A stretch of 64,000 nt of DNA. Origin: Marinomonas ostreistagni. Its GTDB lineage: Bacteria; Pseudomonadota; Gammaproteobacteria; Pseudomonadales; Marinomonadaceae. The position numbers and the translations under genes were made by a program. The notes beneath the pieces were generated by a model. That model was not told the DNA's origin and did not search any database. It saw only the letters and a list, made by a program, of their open reading frames with translations. Below, in pieces: positions 17,580 through 27,031 of this stretch. Every line of letters starts with the position of its first letter. Positions within the stretch are counted from its first letter, which is position 1. The stretch covers positions 496,001 to 560,000 of the forward strand of contig NZ_JAFEKF010000002.1 in NCBI RefSeq assembly GCF_016888445.1, written 5' to 3'.

Positions 17580-18254
17580 ATGAATAGCACAATGGAACAA
17601 ATTAAAGACTTCCTTGTTGTTGGTGGCCCTGTCGTATGGATTTTGCTTGGCTTCTCGATGATTGCCGTCACTATCTTTTTAGTGAAGCTATGGCAACTGG
17701 CGACACTGCGTGCAGAAAGCCGTAAATCCATCAATATTGCGCTCGATGCTTGGCGCGCTCGCGACGTTGATACAGCGCTAAACACCTTGTCAGAAAAGCG
17801 CCCAGTTGAAAGCGTGGTGGCTTACAGTATGGAAGCCTTACGCCATGCCAATCGCGAAGTGGCGTCTGTACGCGAAGAAGCTGAGCGTCGCGCACTAAAC
17901 ACATTACACGACCTGCGCTCGTTCCTACGTCCATTAGAAATCATCGGCTCTTTAAGCCCGCTACTGGGTCTACTGGGTACGGTACTGGGTATGATCACGG
18001 CCTTCCAACAGATGGAAAGCGCCGGAGCACAAGTGGATCCATCGGTTCTGTCTGGCGGTATCTGGCAAGCACTATTAACCACTGCAGTGGGTATCGCAGT
18101 AGCCATCCCTGTTATCGCCATGCACGCATGGTTAGAGCGTAAAGTAGAACGCGTTGCCCATAACATGAACGATGCCGTCACTCAGGTTTTTACATCAAAA
18201 GAAGGTGAGCGCCTAGCCGCTGTGGCTGCGCGTGAGGTGCCACATGCCGCTTAA
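17580..18254 (+). CDS. exbB: ExbB-like proton channel subunit (MotA/TolQ/ExbB)
   Basis: 224 residues with a first membrane helix at about 15-37 and two more in the MotA/TolQ/ExbB domain (SLSPLLGLLGTVLGMITAF near 125, then LTTAVGIAVAIPVIAMHAWL near 165). With ExbD it forms the inner-membrane motor that energises TonB. The stop overlaps the start of the first exbD by 11 bp. A Fur box upstream suggests induction under iron limitation. First gene of a tight four-gene operon. Assignment as ExbB rather than TolQ rests on the linked tonB gene. Confidence 0.9.
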   Translation: MNSTMEQIKDFLVVGGPVVWILLGFSMIAVTIFLVKLWQLATLRAESRKSINIALDAWRARDVDTALNTLSEKRPVESVVAYSMEALRHANREVASVREEAERRALNTLHDLRSFLRPLEIIGSLSPLLGLLGTVLGMITAFQQMESAGAQVDPSVLSGGIWQALLTTAVGIAVAIPVIAMHAWLERKVERVAHNMNDAVTQVFTSKEGERLAAVAAREVPHAA

Positions 18255-18663
18255 GCTGGATCAGCCGCGTAAAAAACAGCTGATCAGCCTAACGCCGTTA
18301 ATCGATGTCGTCTTCATCCTGCTTTTGTTCTTCATGCTGACATCTTCCTTTGTCGCATGGCGTACCTTGGATACCCCTCTGTCAGCGCCACAGACTGAGG
18401 TGACACCAGAGCAAGACAAACAAGATCCAATGATTTTTGAGCTGCGTGCCAACGATGGCCTAGTGTGGTTTGACGGCCAATCTGTGTCTGTCGCCAACAG
18501 TGATCGCATTCGCGATCTAGTGCAGCAAAATCAAGATCGCTTATTTGTACTGCAAGCGGAAGACGACGTGTCTTTGCAATCATTGATGACCTTAGCGGAT
18601 CAATTGAAACTGCAGGGAGCTGAAAAGCTCTCCATCGCCAATGCGTTTAGCGAATCTGAGTAA
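18244..18663 (+). CDS. exbD: ExbD-like biopolymer transport protein 1
   Basis: 139 residues from ATG 18244 (MPLKLDQPRKK); the frame extends upstream but this start follows family length. A short cytoplasmic tail leads into one membrane helix (SLTPLIDVVFILLLFFML) carrying the conserved proton-translocating Asp at D21, then a periplasmic domain. Overlaps exbB by 11 bp, consistent with translational coupling. Partner of ExbB and TonB. Confidence 0.9.
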   Translation: MPLKLDQPRKKQLISLTPLIDVVFILLLFFMLTSSFVAWRTLDTPLSAPQTEVTPEQDKQDPMIFELRANDGLVWFDGQSVSVANSDRIRDLVQQNQDRLFVLQAEDDVSLQSLMTLADQLKLQGAEKLSIANAFSESE

Positions 18664-18665
18664 TC

Positions 18666-19106
18666 ATGAATATCAATCAGAAATTTATTGCCCAGCGCGA
18701 TAGTCAAGGCGGGGATGACGGCGTCATCCCTTTGATCAACGTGGTGTTTTTGATGTTGATCTTCTTTATGGTCGCCGGCCAAATTCAAAAAGCCGATCCG
18801 ATCCAGATTACCCCACCTAACTCGATCAATGAGCAACGCCCTGAGGCCGAGCCGAATGTGATGATGGTGGTCGGTAGCGACGGTGAAATGTATCTCAATG
18901 ACGACTTAGTGGTCTTAGAGGATGTCGAAAGCCGCCTCACGCAACTGTTTGACAGCGCCGCGGATCAAGACGCCTTTTGGGTACAGATCAAAGCTGATGG
19001 CGCGCTTAACATTGAGTCGCTGCGTCCGTTGTTTTCTGAAATCCGTGCTGCTGGTTTGACCAAAGTCAGCATCGCCACGCAGTTAGGGCAAGGAGACGCC
19101 CAGTGA
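18666..19106 (+). CDS. exbD: ExbD-like biopolymer transport protein 2, with Asn in place of the essential Asp
   Basis: 146 residues starting 2 bp after the first exbD stop. The single membrane helix reads [20 protein letters not shown]. The residue aligned with the proton-carrying Asp of ExbD (D25 in E. coli, D21 in the preceding paralogue) is N25 (codon AAC). The periplasmic domain is otherwise of normal size. It probably forms heteromers with ExbD1 and may be structural rather than proton conducting. Its stop overlaps the tonB start (GTGA). The family is certain; the functional effect is inferred. Confidence 0.88.
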   Translation: MNINQKFIAQRDSQGGDDGVIPLINVVFLMLIFFMVAGQIQKADPIQITPPNSINEQRPEAEPNVMMVVGSDGEMYLNDDLVVLEDVESRLTQLFDSAADQDAFWVQIKADGALNIESLRPLFSEIRAAGLTKVSIATQLGQGDAQ

Positions 19107-19969
19107 AACGCAGTCATTGGATCATTGCTGGTAGCGTCGCCGTATCGCTGCACGCAGGCGCGTTTTATGGCGCCTTTTTACACTCTGACGATAAAGATTC
19201 AGGCAGCTTAGCTGCGGGTGAGCAGGGCATCGAATTTGACCTAGGCATGCTTGGGGATATGGGTGCTGAGCAAGAGACCGTGGTGTCACAAGCGGAAATT
19301 ACCCCGCCAGAACCAGAGGTCGTTGAACCTGAACCGGAGCCAGAACCTGAACCGGAGCCAGAACCCGAGCCGGAGCCAGAACCCGAGCCGGAACCGATTC
19401 CAGAGCCTGAGCCAGAACCTGTGCCCGAGCCGGAAGTTGAGGTGAAACAGCAAAGTGAGATCATCGCGCCTGAGCCGAAGCCAGAACCCAAACCTGAGCC
19501 CAAGCCAGAACCGAAACCTGAGCCTAAGCCAGAACCCAAACCACAACCGAAGCCAAAGCCCAAACCACAGCCTGCGCAAGAAGTGGTAGCAGACCAAGCC
19601 AATGCGGATAAAACCGTGGTGCAGCAAAAAGCCACGACCGGTCGAGCAAGTTCTGCCAACAGTGGTGGCCAGGAAGCGGCACAGGCGGATTACTACGCTA
19701 AGCTAGCGGCGAAATTGGCCAGTAACAAGCGCTACCCGCGTGCTTCACGTCGTCGTGGCGAAGAAGGTGTGGTGACGATATCGTTTGTCGCACACCCTAA
19801 TGGCGATGCCAAAAATATCGAAGTGACTGGCAGCTCCGGCTCACGTCGCCTTGATAAAGCGGCCATTGATATGGTGAAACGCTCGCAGCCTCTGCCGGCG
19901 TTCTCACTGGAAATGGGCAGCACTCCGATGGAAATTTCACTGCCCGTTGCGTTCCAATTACGTGACTAA
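19103..19969 (+). CDS. tonB: TonB energy-transducing protein with extended Glu-Pro/Lys-Pro rod
   Basis: 288 residues from GTG 19103, overlapping exbD2 by 4 bp. An N-terminal anchor helix (about 6-25) is followed by a long proline rod: roughly residues 68-115 are Glu-Pro repeats, and 128-160 are Lys-Pro-Glu-Pro repeats, so charge changes along the rod. The C-terminal TonB domain (about 200-288) includes [18 protein letters not shown] and the closing LPVAFQLRD. It carries energy from ExbBD to outer-membrane receptors. The repeat coding is internally repetitive DNA and produces long open antisense frames that are not genes. Confidence 0.92.
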   Translation: MKRSHWIIAGSVAVSLHAGAFYGAFLHSDDKDSGSLAAGEQGIEFDLGMLGDMGAEQETVVSQAEITPPEPEVVEPEPEPEPEPEPEPEPEPEPEPEPIPEPEPEPVPEPEVEVKQQSEIIAPEPKPEPKPEPKPEPKPEPKPEPKPQPKPKPKPQPAQEVVADQANADKTVVQQKATTGRASSANSGGQEAAQADYYAKLAAKLASNKRYPRASRRRGEEGVVTISFVAHPNGDAKNIEVTGSSGSRRLDKAAIDMVKRSQPLPAFSLEMGSTPMEISLPVAFQLRD

Positions 19970-19972
19970 TGG

Positions 19973-21082
19973 CTAATTGGCCGAGCGTGGTAACAACAAC
20001 CACACTCGGCCAAAGTGCTTCAATTGCCCCGCATGAAAGTGCGCTTCTTCACCAATTCCTTGATACCAATCGATGTGGCCTGGTCCTTTAATCGCGCCGC
20101 CTACGTCTTGTGCCAGTAGCAAACGAAACTCATGACCGACCAGCTCTCCTTGAGCATTAAGCTTTGGCACTTCACCCAATAAAATGCTGCCTAATGGAAT
20201 GATTTTAGGATCCACGGCAACCGAATACAGCGGCGTCAATGGCACATTGGCCGCGCCCACTGGTTGAGTTAAGCCTTCACTGAAAAACAGATAACTTGGG
20301 TTGGTGGACATCACCTCGCGCATTTGCTCAGGATGCGCCGCGAGCCATTCGCGAATCGCTTGAGCCGACATTTGGTCGCGTTCAATTTCGCCGCGCTCGA
20401 TCAAAATCTTGCCTAAACTACGGTACGCGTGGCCATTAACGCCGCCCCAAGACAGCAAGCGACGTTCGCCATCTTCAAATTCCACCATGCCTGAGCCTTG
20501 CACGTGCAAAAAGAAGTTATCCACCAAGCTTGAGGTATAGGCGATCTCAAGTCCTTGGCCATCTAAAGCACCCTCAAAATCAATTTGTTCACGACTCGGT
20601 AGACGCCCGCCATTACTTTTGGGTTTGCGATAGAGTGGGTAGCGGAAGGTCTCATCTGGCTGATGGCGCACTTCCATCACCGGTACATAATAGCCAGTAA
20701 TCTGCACGTTGCCGCGCTGATCCATGCCCGACACTTGAAATGCTTCTAGCTGCGGCCAGTAACTTGGGTCGTTAAACCAGGCCTCTAACTCACTGGCCGT
20801 GGCGCGTAAGTCATCACTGGATAACGATAGATTGCCGGCCTGATAATCACGCTGGCCAATACGCTCAAGGTAGCGGATTTGCTGCTGCAAACCATGACTA
20901 AAGGTGGCATCAGGATGGGGTAGGCCAGGCGGTAAGCGCTCACTTAAATAGAGCTCATCGCGCTCAAGCGCATCCTCATCGCGCCCGTTGTTGGGGAAAT
21001 CATTAGAAGAATCGATCTCTTGTGTGCTACAAGCCGATAAAAGCAGCAGCGGAAGCAGTAAAACGAGCAATCGTGTGGTCAT
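19973..21082 (-). CDS. mltA: Membrane-bound lytic murein transglycosylase A
   Basis: 369 residues beginning with a lipoprotein signal peptide (LLVLLLPLLLLSAC, Cys at about 18). The MltA barrel domain is followed by the C-terminal 3D domain with VDPKIIPLGS, LLAQDVGGAIKGPGHID and DWYQGIG. It cleaves peptidoglycan to 1,6-anhydromuropeptides at the inner face of the outer membrane. Convergent with tonB; the last codons (GRVWLLLP) lie within a strong inverted repeat that probably acts as the shared terminator. Confidence 0.92.
   Translation of the reverse strand: MTTRLLVLLLPLLLLSACSTQEIDSSNDFPNNGRDEDALERDELYLSERLPPGLPHPDATFSHGLQQQIRYLERIGQRDYQAGNLSLSSDDLRATASELEAWFNDPSYWPQLEAFQVSGMDQRGNVQITGYYVPVMEVRHQPDETFRYPLYRKPKSNGGRLPSREQIDFEGALDGQGLEIAYTSSLVDNFFLHVQGSGMVEFEDGERRLLSWGGVNGHAYRSLGKILIERGEIERDQMSAQAIREWLAAHPEQMREVMSTNPSYLFFSEGLTQPVGAANVPLTPLYSVAVDPKIIPLGSILLGEVPKLNAQGELVGHEFRLLLAQDVGGAIKGPGHIDWYQGIGEEAHFHAGQLKHFGRVWLLLPRSAN
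19977..20013. terminator. 15-bp hairpin shared by convergent tonB and mltA
   Basis: TTGGCCGAGCGTGGT (19977-19991) and ACCACACTCGGCCAA (19999-20013) pair over 15 bp with one mismatch and a 7-nt loop. It starts 7 bp after the tonB stop and lies inside the final codons of mltA. No T run follows, so it may act through RNA 3'-end protection rather than intrinsic termination. Confidence 0.5.
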
Positions 21083-21141
21083 AAGAAATCAGTGCTGAGT
21101 AAAATAGCTATGAGTGGCTGAACTCAAGATAAGTTCAATGC

Positions 21142-21723
21142 TTAATGCATTAAGCATTCGTAAGCTTGGCGCAGACTAATGAAGTAGTCGGTATCACCGC
21201 CGCGGTCAGGGTGAGCATTGTGCGCTAGTTTGCGATATTGATGCTTAATAGCCTCTTTATCATCCAGCAAGTCGGCATCAAGTTCTAGCGTCTTTAAGGC
21301 TTCTTTACGCTCATCTTGGTTGAGGATGCCGTGGAAGAAACTGTCGAGTAAGCGCTTGACCTCGTCTTTATCGGTTTTGACGTACTCGTCCCAATCCAGA
21401 TAATAGGCGGCCAGCTTGGCATCGGCGCTGTCAGCAAGGGTGGTGGCGTCGCTGTGTTGATGAGGGTGATCGTGTAATAAACGGATGCGCGTGGAGCGGA
21501 TTTCGAGTACTAACTGCTCCTCTTGCCACAAACTAGACTGCAGCTGGTAGAGTGCATTCATAATCAAAAAATGCTGGCGAAACAGCTGTAAGTTGGCATC
21601 ATCGGCTAAGCGTTGCAACACCGTATGTCGCTGTTTCAGAGACTTGAGAATATCGTACTCCGCAATGCCCTCTGAATGGGTTCGCAACAGCGCCAGTATA
21701 TCGGGTATTAGTGGGTTTCTCAT
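21142..21723 (-). CDS. DnaJ-related protein (DNAJ_related N-domain plus J-domain)
   Basis: 193 residues from ATG 21723 (MRNPLIPDILALL), chosen because GGAG lies six bases upstream; an ATG four codons earlier lacks a site. The N-terminal two-thirds match the DNAJ_related domain (SLKQRHTVLQRLADDANLQLF, FRQHFLIMNALYQLQ). The last 60 residues are a J-domain with the diagnostic HPD in NAHPDRGGD. It presumably stimulates a DnaK partner, but clients are unknown. Confidence 0.85.
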   Translation of the reverse strand: MRNPLIPDILALLRTHSEGIAEYDILKSLKQRHTVLQRLADDANLQLFRQHFLIMNALYQLQSSLWQEEQLVLEIRSTRIRLLHDHPHQHSDATTLADSADAKLAAYYLDWDEYVKTDKDEVKRLLDSFFHGILNQDERKEALKTLELDADLLDDKEAIKHQYRKLAHNAHPDRGGDTDYFISLRQAYECLMH

Positions 21724-21812
21724 AACGTGCTCCATGCTACAACTCTAGTCTATATGAGCAAAAATGCATGGGTCAAAAGGCCATATGTAACGAACGGGGT
21801 AACAGGTCGCTT

Positions 21813-22490
21813 ATGATTTACATTTTGTTACTGATTGTAATTATTGGATTGTTCTTTGGTCCACAGCTGTGGGTTAAGCACATTCTAAATAAGTACAAAA
21901 CGGCCCGTCCAGACTTGCCTGGTAATGGTGGTGAACTGGCGGAGCATTTAATTAAACGCTATGAATTACAAGATGTTAAAGTCGAGCAAACCGAGGATGG
22001 CAAAGACCATTATGACATCGTTGCCAAGCGTGTGCGCCTTAGCTCTTATGTCATGAATGAGCGTTCACTGACAGCTGTTGCCGTGGCCGCTCACGAGGTC
22101 GGACATGCCATTGCCCACCACCGCCAAGAGACAGTGGCACGCCTGCGTACACGTTATTTGCCGATTGCGATGATAGTACAGCGCTTTGCGGTGCTGATGT
22201 TATTTGCTTGGCCTATCGTTAGTGTTTTGCTGCGCTTGCCGTACACCCCAGCACTGCATGCGTTGGTGGTGATTGTCTTAGGACTACTGACGGTGTTTAT
22301 TCAATTGGCGATCTTGCCCGAAGAGTGGGACGCCAGCTTCAACAAAGCCTTACCCATCCTGCGCCAAGGGCGCTATTTGTCTAGCCAAGATTTACCCAAG
22401 GTGAAACGCATCCTAACCGCCTGCGCCATGACCTACGTGGCCTCTGCCTTAATGAACATCCTTATGTTCTGGCGCCTACCAAGACGCTGA
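21813..22490 (+). CDS. Membrane zinc metallopeptidase, YugP family (peptidase M48-like)
   Basis: 225 residues from ATG 21813 (MIYILLLIVIIGLFFGP); the frame opens earlier, but this start gives the family's usual hydrophobic N-terminus. The zinc motif HEVGHA lies near residue 94, after the membrane segment, and two to three hydrophobic helices follow (PIAMIVQRFAVLMLFAWPIV, LHALVVIVLGLLTVFIQL). Substrate unknown; the family is present in many bacteria as an inner-membrane protease. Ends 79 bp before the second repeat locus. Confidence 0.85.
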   Translation: MIYILLLIVIIGLFFGPQLWVKHILNKYKTARPDLPGNGGELAEHLIKRYELQDVKVEQTEDGKDHYDIVAKRVRLSSYVMNERSLTAVAVAAHEVGHAIAHHRQETVARLRTRYLPIAMIVQRFAVLMLFAWPIVSVLLRLPYTPALHALVVIVLGLLTVFIQLAILPEEWDASFNKALPILRQGRYLSSQDLPKVKRILTACAMTYVASALMNILMFWRLPRR

Positions 22491-22569
22491 GGCACGCCCG
22501 CAATATCTATGAGTGGGAACGCATTGTAGGAGGGTCAGCTTAGGGGACTGACCCTTTCATGAAGGGCAA

Positions 22570-23020
22570 CAGCCAATGTCCATTTGGAGCGATCTCCCGA
22601 GCTTGCTCGTTGGAGCGAAAAATGGATTTGGCTGATGCGATTGTGGGCCTCGCATTGCTTTGAGTTGCGAGATCTGAGGAGGCCATGACCTTGCAATTCA
22701 ATTTGCTTGCGCATTGTCTCGTTCCTCGACGCGTCAGCGCAAATCAAACGCAAGGTAATGTCTAATGAGTCTTTCATAAAATTGAGCAAGCTAGCGCTTG
22801 CGATCGGGGATACAATCCCCTCGTACCGAGCATAGGTTGCGTCAGTTGAATGATTGTACGAGGGGGCTATTGCCCGCGATTGGCGGCATAGCCGCCTTGG
22901 CTTTGCCCCAGCAAGCTAGCGCTTGCGATCGGGGATACAATCCCCTCGTACTGGGCATCTGCTACGTTAGCTTAGGAGCAACAGCCAATGTCCATTTGGA
23001 GCGGAAAATGGATTTGGCTG
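22570..23020. repeat. Second locus of the module A/B repeat family (inverted relative to the first)
   Basis: Module A copies lie at 22570-22634 (full) and 22982-23020 (inner part deleted, keeping only the terminal inverted repeats). Module B is full length at 22854-22951 and partial at 22786-22827 (GCAAGCTAGCGCTTGC then the GGGGAT/ATCCCC hairpin). All are reversed compared with 2502-3106. The stretch 22635-22785 holds no gene I can recognise. The locus sits between the convergent zinc peptidase and betA, as the first lies between convergent flavin reductase and dabA. Confidence 0.88.
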
Positions 23021-23048
23021 GTGCGACTATTAACCTGAGAAAAAAGCA

Positions 23049-23072
23049 TAAAAAAGACCCCCGAAGGGGCCA
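23049..23072 (-). terminator. Intrinsic terminator of the betBA operon
   Basis: On the minus strand GGCCCC-TTCG-GGGGTC followed by TTTTTT, 24-47 bp after the betA stop. A stable stem with a UUCG tetraloop. Confidence 0.75.
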
Positions 23073-23095
23073 ATAAGGAGTGTTCTATAAACGGC

Positions 23096-24763
23096 TTAAC
23101 GCTGCTTGGTTTCGAATTCTGGGTGAATCCAAACCGGCACATTCGCCGTGGGCAGTAAGTCGTTGCCAAGGATCATGTCCGCAGCACGCTCACCCACCAT
23201 GATTGTAGGTGCGTTCAGATTACCATTAGGGATGGTTGGAAAGATGGACGAATCCACCACCCGTAGGCCTTCTACGCCCCGAACGCGACATTCTTCGTCC
23301 AACACCGCCATCGGATCATCGTCGGCGCCCATCTTACAAGTACACGAAGGGTGGTAAGCGCTTTCCACGTTGTCTTTGACCCACTGATCAATCTCGGCAT
23401 CGCTTTGCACCGCCTCACCCGGTTGGATCTCTTCACCGCGATAGGCATCCAGAGCCGGTTGCTGTAGCAGTTCGCGGGTCAGGCGAATGGTGTCGCGCCA
23501 ATCTTGTTTGTCTTGCTCAGTGCTGATGTAGTTAAACTGAATGCGTGGCTTGGCTTCAGGGTCATTGCTCTCGATCCAAACGCGGCCCCGGCTTTCGGGT
23601 TTGTTCGGGCCAACGTGCACTTGGAAGCCATGACCATCGACCGCTGCTTGGCCGTCATAGCGCATCGCCGCTGGCAAGAAGTGGTACTGAATATTGGGCC
23701 ATTTAAGGCCCGCGCGAGAGCGAATAAAACCACAGGATTCAAAGTGGTTGGTGGCGCCCAAGCCGTCTTTAAACAAAATCCAGCGGGTACCGATCATGCC
23801 TTTGCTGATCAAGCCTAGCTTGCTGTTTAAGGTCACCGGCTCTTTACACCAGTATTGGAAGTAGACTTCCAAGTGGTCTTGTAAGTTCTCACCCACGCCA
23901 GGCAAGTCGTGTACAACCGGTACGTGAGCCTTGTCTAGGACCTGTTTTGGACCAATACCAGAGCGCTGCAAAATGGTGGGCGAGCCGATTGAGCCGGCGC
24001 TTAGAATCACTTCTTTGTTGGCGTAAGTCTGCATCACTTGATCGTTCAAACGGTACTCGATGCCCGTGGCACGCTTGCCGTCAAACAGGACGCGCTTGGT
24101 CAGTACGCCAGTTTGCAAGGTCAGGTTAGGGCGTTTTAGCGCGCGGCGCAGATACACGTTTGAGGTCGAGGCGCGCACGCCGTCTTTGACCGTCATATGC
24201 ATGGGGCCAAAGCCTTCTTGGCGGTAGCCATTGTAATCATCCGTTTGCCCGTAACCCGCTTGCGCACCGGCATTGATAAAGGCTTGATAAAGCGGATTTA
24301 AGGCCATGTTGTTGCCGTTGTTGGTAGCTAATGGGCCATCGCCGCCACGGTAGGTGTCAGCGCCGCCTTGCCAAGATTCGGCGCGTTTAAAGTAGGGTAG
24401 TACGTTTTGGTAGTGCCAGCCTTTAGCGCCATGCTCTTCCCACTCGTCGAAGTCACAGGCGTGACCACGCACATAGACCATACCATTGATCGACGACGAG
24501 CCGCCCAGCACTTTACCGCGTGGGCAATGCATTTCGCGGCCATCAAGTCCGGCTTCTTTATCGGTATGAAACTGCCACGCGTACTTGTCGGTATTCATCG
24601 GGTAAGACAGCGCAGTGGGCATTTGGATAAAAATACTCTTATCCGAACCGCCCATTTCCAGCAATAGCACTGAGTGCTCGCCACTTTGGCTTAAACGATC
24701 CGCCAACACACAGCCCGCAGAACCAGCGCCGACAATGATGTAATCATAGGTTTTGTTGCTCAT
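23096..24763 (-). CDS. betA: Choline dehydrogenase
   Basis: 555 residues of the GMC oxidoreductase family. The FAD-binding [13 protein letters not shown] is at about 12-24, the GMC signature [20 protein letters not shown] near 82, and the C-terminal active-site region contains [10 protein letters not shown] and [20 protein letters not shown]. It oxidises choline to betaine aldehyde at the membrane. It lies 18 bp after betB, whose product completes glycine-betaine synthesis, so the pair serves osmoprotection. A terminator lies just downstream. No betT choline transporter is in view. Confidence 0.95.
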   Translation of the reverse strand: MSNKTYDYIIVGAGSAGCVLADRLSQSGEHSVLLLEMGGSDKSIFIQMPTALSYPMNTDKYAWQFHTDKEAGLDGREMHCPRGKVLGGSSSINGMVYVRGHACDFDEWEEHGAKGWHYQNVLPYFKRAESWQGGADTYRGGDGPLATNNGNNMALNPLYQAFINAGAQAGYGQTDDYNGYRQEGFGPMHMTVKDGVRASTSNVYLRRALKRPNLTLQTGVLTKRVLFDGKRATGIEYRLNDQVMQTYANKEVILSAGSIGSPTILQRSGIGPKQVLDKAHVPVVHDLPGVGENLQDHLEVYFQYWCKEPVTLNSKLGLISKGMIGTRWILFKDGLGATNHFESCGFIRSRAGLKWPNIQYHFLPAAMRYDGQAAVDGHGFQVHVGPNKPESRGRVWIESNDPEAKPRIQFNYISTEQDKQDWRDTIRLTRELLQQPALDAYRGEEIQPGEAVQSDAEIDQWVKDNVESAYHPSCTCKMGADDDPMAVLDEECRVRGVEGLRVVDSSIFPTIPNGNLNAPTIMVGERAADMILGNDLLPTANVPVWIHPEFETKQR

Positions 24764-24781
24764 AGCACCACCTCCATGGAC

Positions 24782-26239
24782 TTAGTAAGGGCTTGGGATA
24801 TCCGTCATTGAGACCAATACGCTCTTTACTTGGGTATAAGCGCGTAGAGTATCTAAGCCATTTTCACGGCCAATGCCGGACTCTTTGTAACCGCCGACTG
24901 GCATTTCCGCAGGTGATGCGCCCCAAGTGTTGATCCAGCAAATGCCAGCTTCAAGCTGTTTGATGACGCGGTGAGCTCGGCTGATGTCTTTGGTGAAGAC
25001 GCCTGCAGCCAGGCCATATTTGGTGTTGTTGGCGCGGCGAATCACTTCATCTTCGTCACGGAAACTTAGCACTGACATCACCGGACCAAAGATTTCATCG
25101 CGCACTTGTGGCATGTGATCGTCACAGTCGACAAATACCGTCGGTTTGACGAAAGCACCTTTGTCGCAGCCATTGTCGAGGTAGCGTTCACCACCACAAA
25201 GCAGTGTGGCGCCGGCGTCTTGTGCCGCTTGGATGTATTCCAATACCTTGTGCATATGCTCTTGATGAATCAATGAGCCTACTTGAGTATTGATGTCCAT
25301 CGGGTCGCCGATGATCATGGCTTCGGTGCGTTGTTTCAGCTCGGCTTTGAAAGTCTCTAGCATGTCTTCGTGTACAAACACGCGTGTGCCGTTGGTACAC
25401 ACTTCGCCTTGGGTGAAGAAGTTGGCCAGCATCGCGCCTGATACCGCTTGATCCACCGGCATATTAGGGAAAATGATCAGTGGCGATTTACCGCCAAGTT
25501 CCATGGTGACGTCTTTAAGGCTTGAAGCGGCCGCCGCCATGACTTTTTTGCCAGTGCCGACTTCGCCAGTGAATGAGACTTTATCGATTTCAGGGTGATT
25601 AGTAATCAGTTGACCAGTGCGAGCGTCGCCTTGTACTACGTTAAACACACCGTCGGGTACGCCGGCTTCGGTGTAAATCTCAGCCAGTTTGTAGGCGGTT
25701 AGGGGTGTTTCTTCGGAAGGCTTAAAGATCATGGCGTTACCCGCCGCCAAAGCTGGGCCCGATTTCCAGCAGGCGATTTGAATAGGGTAGTTCCACGCGC
25801 CAATGCCAGCACAGATGCCAAGTGGCTCGCGACGGGTGTAGTAGAAGCTGTCGCTATCTAGGTCTTGGAAGTCACCTTGAATTTTATCGGCTAGACCCGC
25901 GTAATATTCGATCACATCTGCACCGGTTTGAATGTCCACTTCAAGCGCTTCTTGCAGCGGCTTACCGGTATCCAGCACTTCAAGTTTGGCAATATCATCG
26001 TTGTGCTGGCGTAGTAGGTCCGCAGCACGCTTTAAAATGCGTCCGCGTTCAACGCCACTCATAGCGGCCCATTCACGTTGCCCTTGTTTGGCTGACTCAA
26101 TAGCCGCGGCTAGCTCTTGTTCACCGGCCAACTCGATGGTTGCCAATTCTTCACCTGTGGCAGGGTTGGTCGTAACAAAGGTTTCACCCGACTGAGACGC
26201 TCGGTAGCCCCCGTGAATGTATTGCTGTTTATGTGCCAT
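24782..26239 (-). CDS. betB: Betaine-aldehyde dehydrogenase
   Basis: 485 residues of the NAD(P)+ aldehyde dehydrogenase family. [20 protein letters not shown], the cofactor-binding [12 protein letters not shown], the catalytic Glu in [10 protein letters not shown] and catalytic Cys in [15 protein letters not shown] are all visible. It oxidises betaine aldehyde to glycine betaine. First gene of betB-betA. The usual regulator betI is not upstream; instead two inverted repeats lie at 26301-26324 and 26345-26360, which may be operators. Confidence 0.95.
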   Translation of the reverse strand: MAHKQQYIHGGYRASQSGETFVTTNPATGEELATIELAGEQELAAAIESAKQGQREWAAMSGVERGRILKRAADLLRQHNDDIAKLEVLDTGKPLQEALEVDIQTGADVIEYYAGLADKIQGDFQDLDSDSFYYTRREPLGICAGIGAWNYPIQIACWKSGPALAAGNAMIFKPSEETPLTAYKLAEIYTEAGVPDGVFNVVQGDARTGQLITNHPEIDKVSFTGEVGTGKKVMAAAASSLKDVTMELGGKSPLIIFPNMPVDQAVSGAMLANFFTQGEVCTNGTRVFVHEDMLETFKAELKQRTEAMIIGDPMDINTQVGSLIHQEHMHKVLEYIQAAQDAGATLLCGGERYLDNGCDKGAFVKPTVFVDCDDHMPQVRDEIFGPVMSVLSFRDEDEVIRRANNTKYGLAAGVFTKDISRAHRVIKQLEAGICWINTWGASPAEMPVGGYKESGIGRENGLDTLRAYTQVKSVLVSMTDIPSPY

Positions 26240-26300
26240 GATTCACCTCTTCAATGCGTCATCTGTGTTGTGTGTCTTAGGACACAGATGAAGGAAAATT

Positions 26301-26324
26301 TTTATTAAATGAGCGTTTAATAAA
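26301..26324. promoter_or_regulatory. Inverted repeat upstream of betB (possible BetI-type operator)
   Basis: TTTATTAAA (26301-26309), centre tgagcg, TTTAATAAA (26316-26324): 9-bp perfect arms, 62 bp upstream of betB. The core resembles TetR/BetI operators, but no betI gene is near. Confidence 0.4.
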
Positions 26325-26344
26325 AAACATTGTACATAATTTGA

Positions 26345-26360
26345 GTGATTTTGAAATCAC
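26345..26360. promoter_or_regulatory. Second inverted repeat upstream of betB
   Basis: GTGATTTTGAAATCAC: 7-bp perfect arms with a 2-bp centre, 105 bp upstream of betB. Function unknown; could bind a regulator. Confidence 0.35.
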
Positions 26361-26420
26361 ATGAGGGAAAAATTTTAGCAACAAGCGTGTGGCGAAGTGA
26401 CTTTGAGGCTTTTAAGGTAC

Positions 26421-26457
26421 AAAAAAAGCCCTTGTTAGGGAGGCTAACAAGGGCTTC
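26421..26457 (-). terminator. Intrinsic terminator of the CBM48 gene
   Basis: On the minus strand AGCCCTTGTTAG-ccctcc-like loop-CTAACAAGGGCT (arms 26444-26455 and 26427-26438) followed by a run of seven T. Lies 23 bp after the gene's stop. Confidence 0.8.
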
Positions 26458-26479
26458 TAACATCCTGATTTATGGAGAA

Positions 26480-26785
26480 TTAAATCATTACAACGCAGTT
26501 ATGGTCCGGACTGATAGGGCTTTGTTGATAGCCATCGGCGGCCTCATCGTTCAGCCAAGTTTGGCCATCGACAAGATAGCGAAATTGATAATGCTGGTCT
26601 TTATCAAGATTCAGCGTCGAGGCGAATACACCGGTTTTTTGCTTGCGCATCGGTGTAGCGGTTTCGTCCCAGCCGTTAAAATCGCCCACTAAGTACACCT
26701 TTTTAGCGCCTTCAAGCTGCTCTGCCGGCAAGGCAAATTTGACCTTACATTGAGGCTTGGTTTTTAAGTACGTTTTTTCAATCAT
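26480..26785 (-). CDS. Glycogen/starch-binding CBM48 (isoamylase N-like) single-domain protein
   Basis: 101 residues forming one beta-sandwich domain of the AMPK/isoamylase N-terminal class: KVYLVGDFNGWDETATPM, a central HYQFRYLVDGQTWLNDE and the closing PDHNCVVMI. Such stand-alone domains occur widely in marine Gammaproteobacteria and may bind glycogen or act in regulation; the role is unknown. No glycogen enzymes are nearby. Preceded by a GGAGCGATCG-type ribosome site and followed by its own terminator. Confidence 0.8.
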   Translation of the reverse strand: MIEKTYLKTKPQCKVKFALPAEQLEGAKKVYLVGDFNGWDETATPMRKQKTGVFASTLNLDKDQHYQFRYLVDGQTWLNDEAADGYQQSPISPDHNCVVMI

Positions 26786-27031
26786 CGATCGCTCCTTGAG
26801 TCCAAATGGGGAACTCGTGACTTATGCACATCCAAATAGTTGCAAGCAAGTCCTGCGCCAATGGGGACAACTCGAGTGCTTATCCCCAACCCCATTAAGC
26901 AAACTGCCTATAACTTATACTACATATCTTGTCTGACCAAAGTGAAGGAAAATTGTTCAAACCCTGCACAATATTTGGGCGTCACGTCCTAGACTGAAGC
27001 ATGTCACCAACAACAATAAGAGGGGATGATG

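Noticed and set aside
19165..19659. Long Gly/Ser-rich antisense frame over tonB
   Set aside because: It arises from the Glu-Pro/Lys-Pro repeat codons of tonB read in reverse; no independent evidence.
22798..23076. 92-residue frame on the plus strand in the second repeat locus
   Set aside because: It is again module B read in frame; no start signal or family match.
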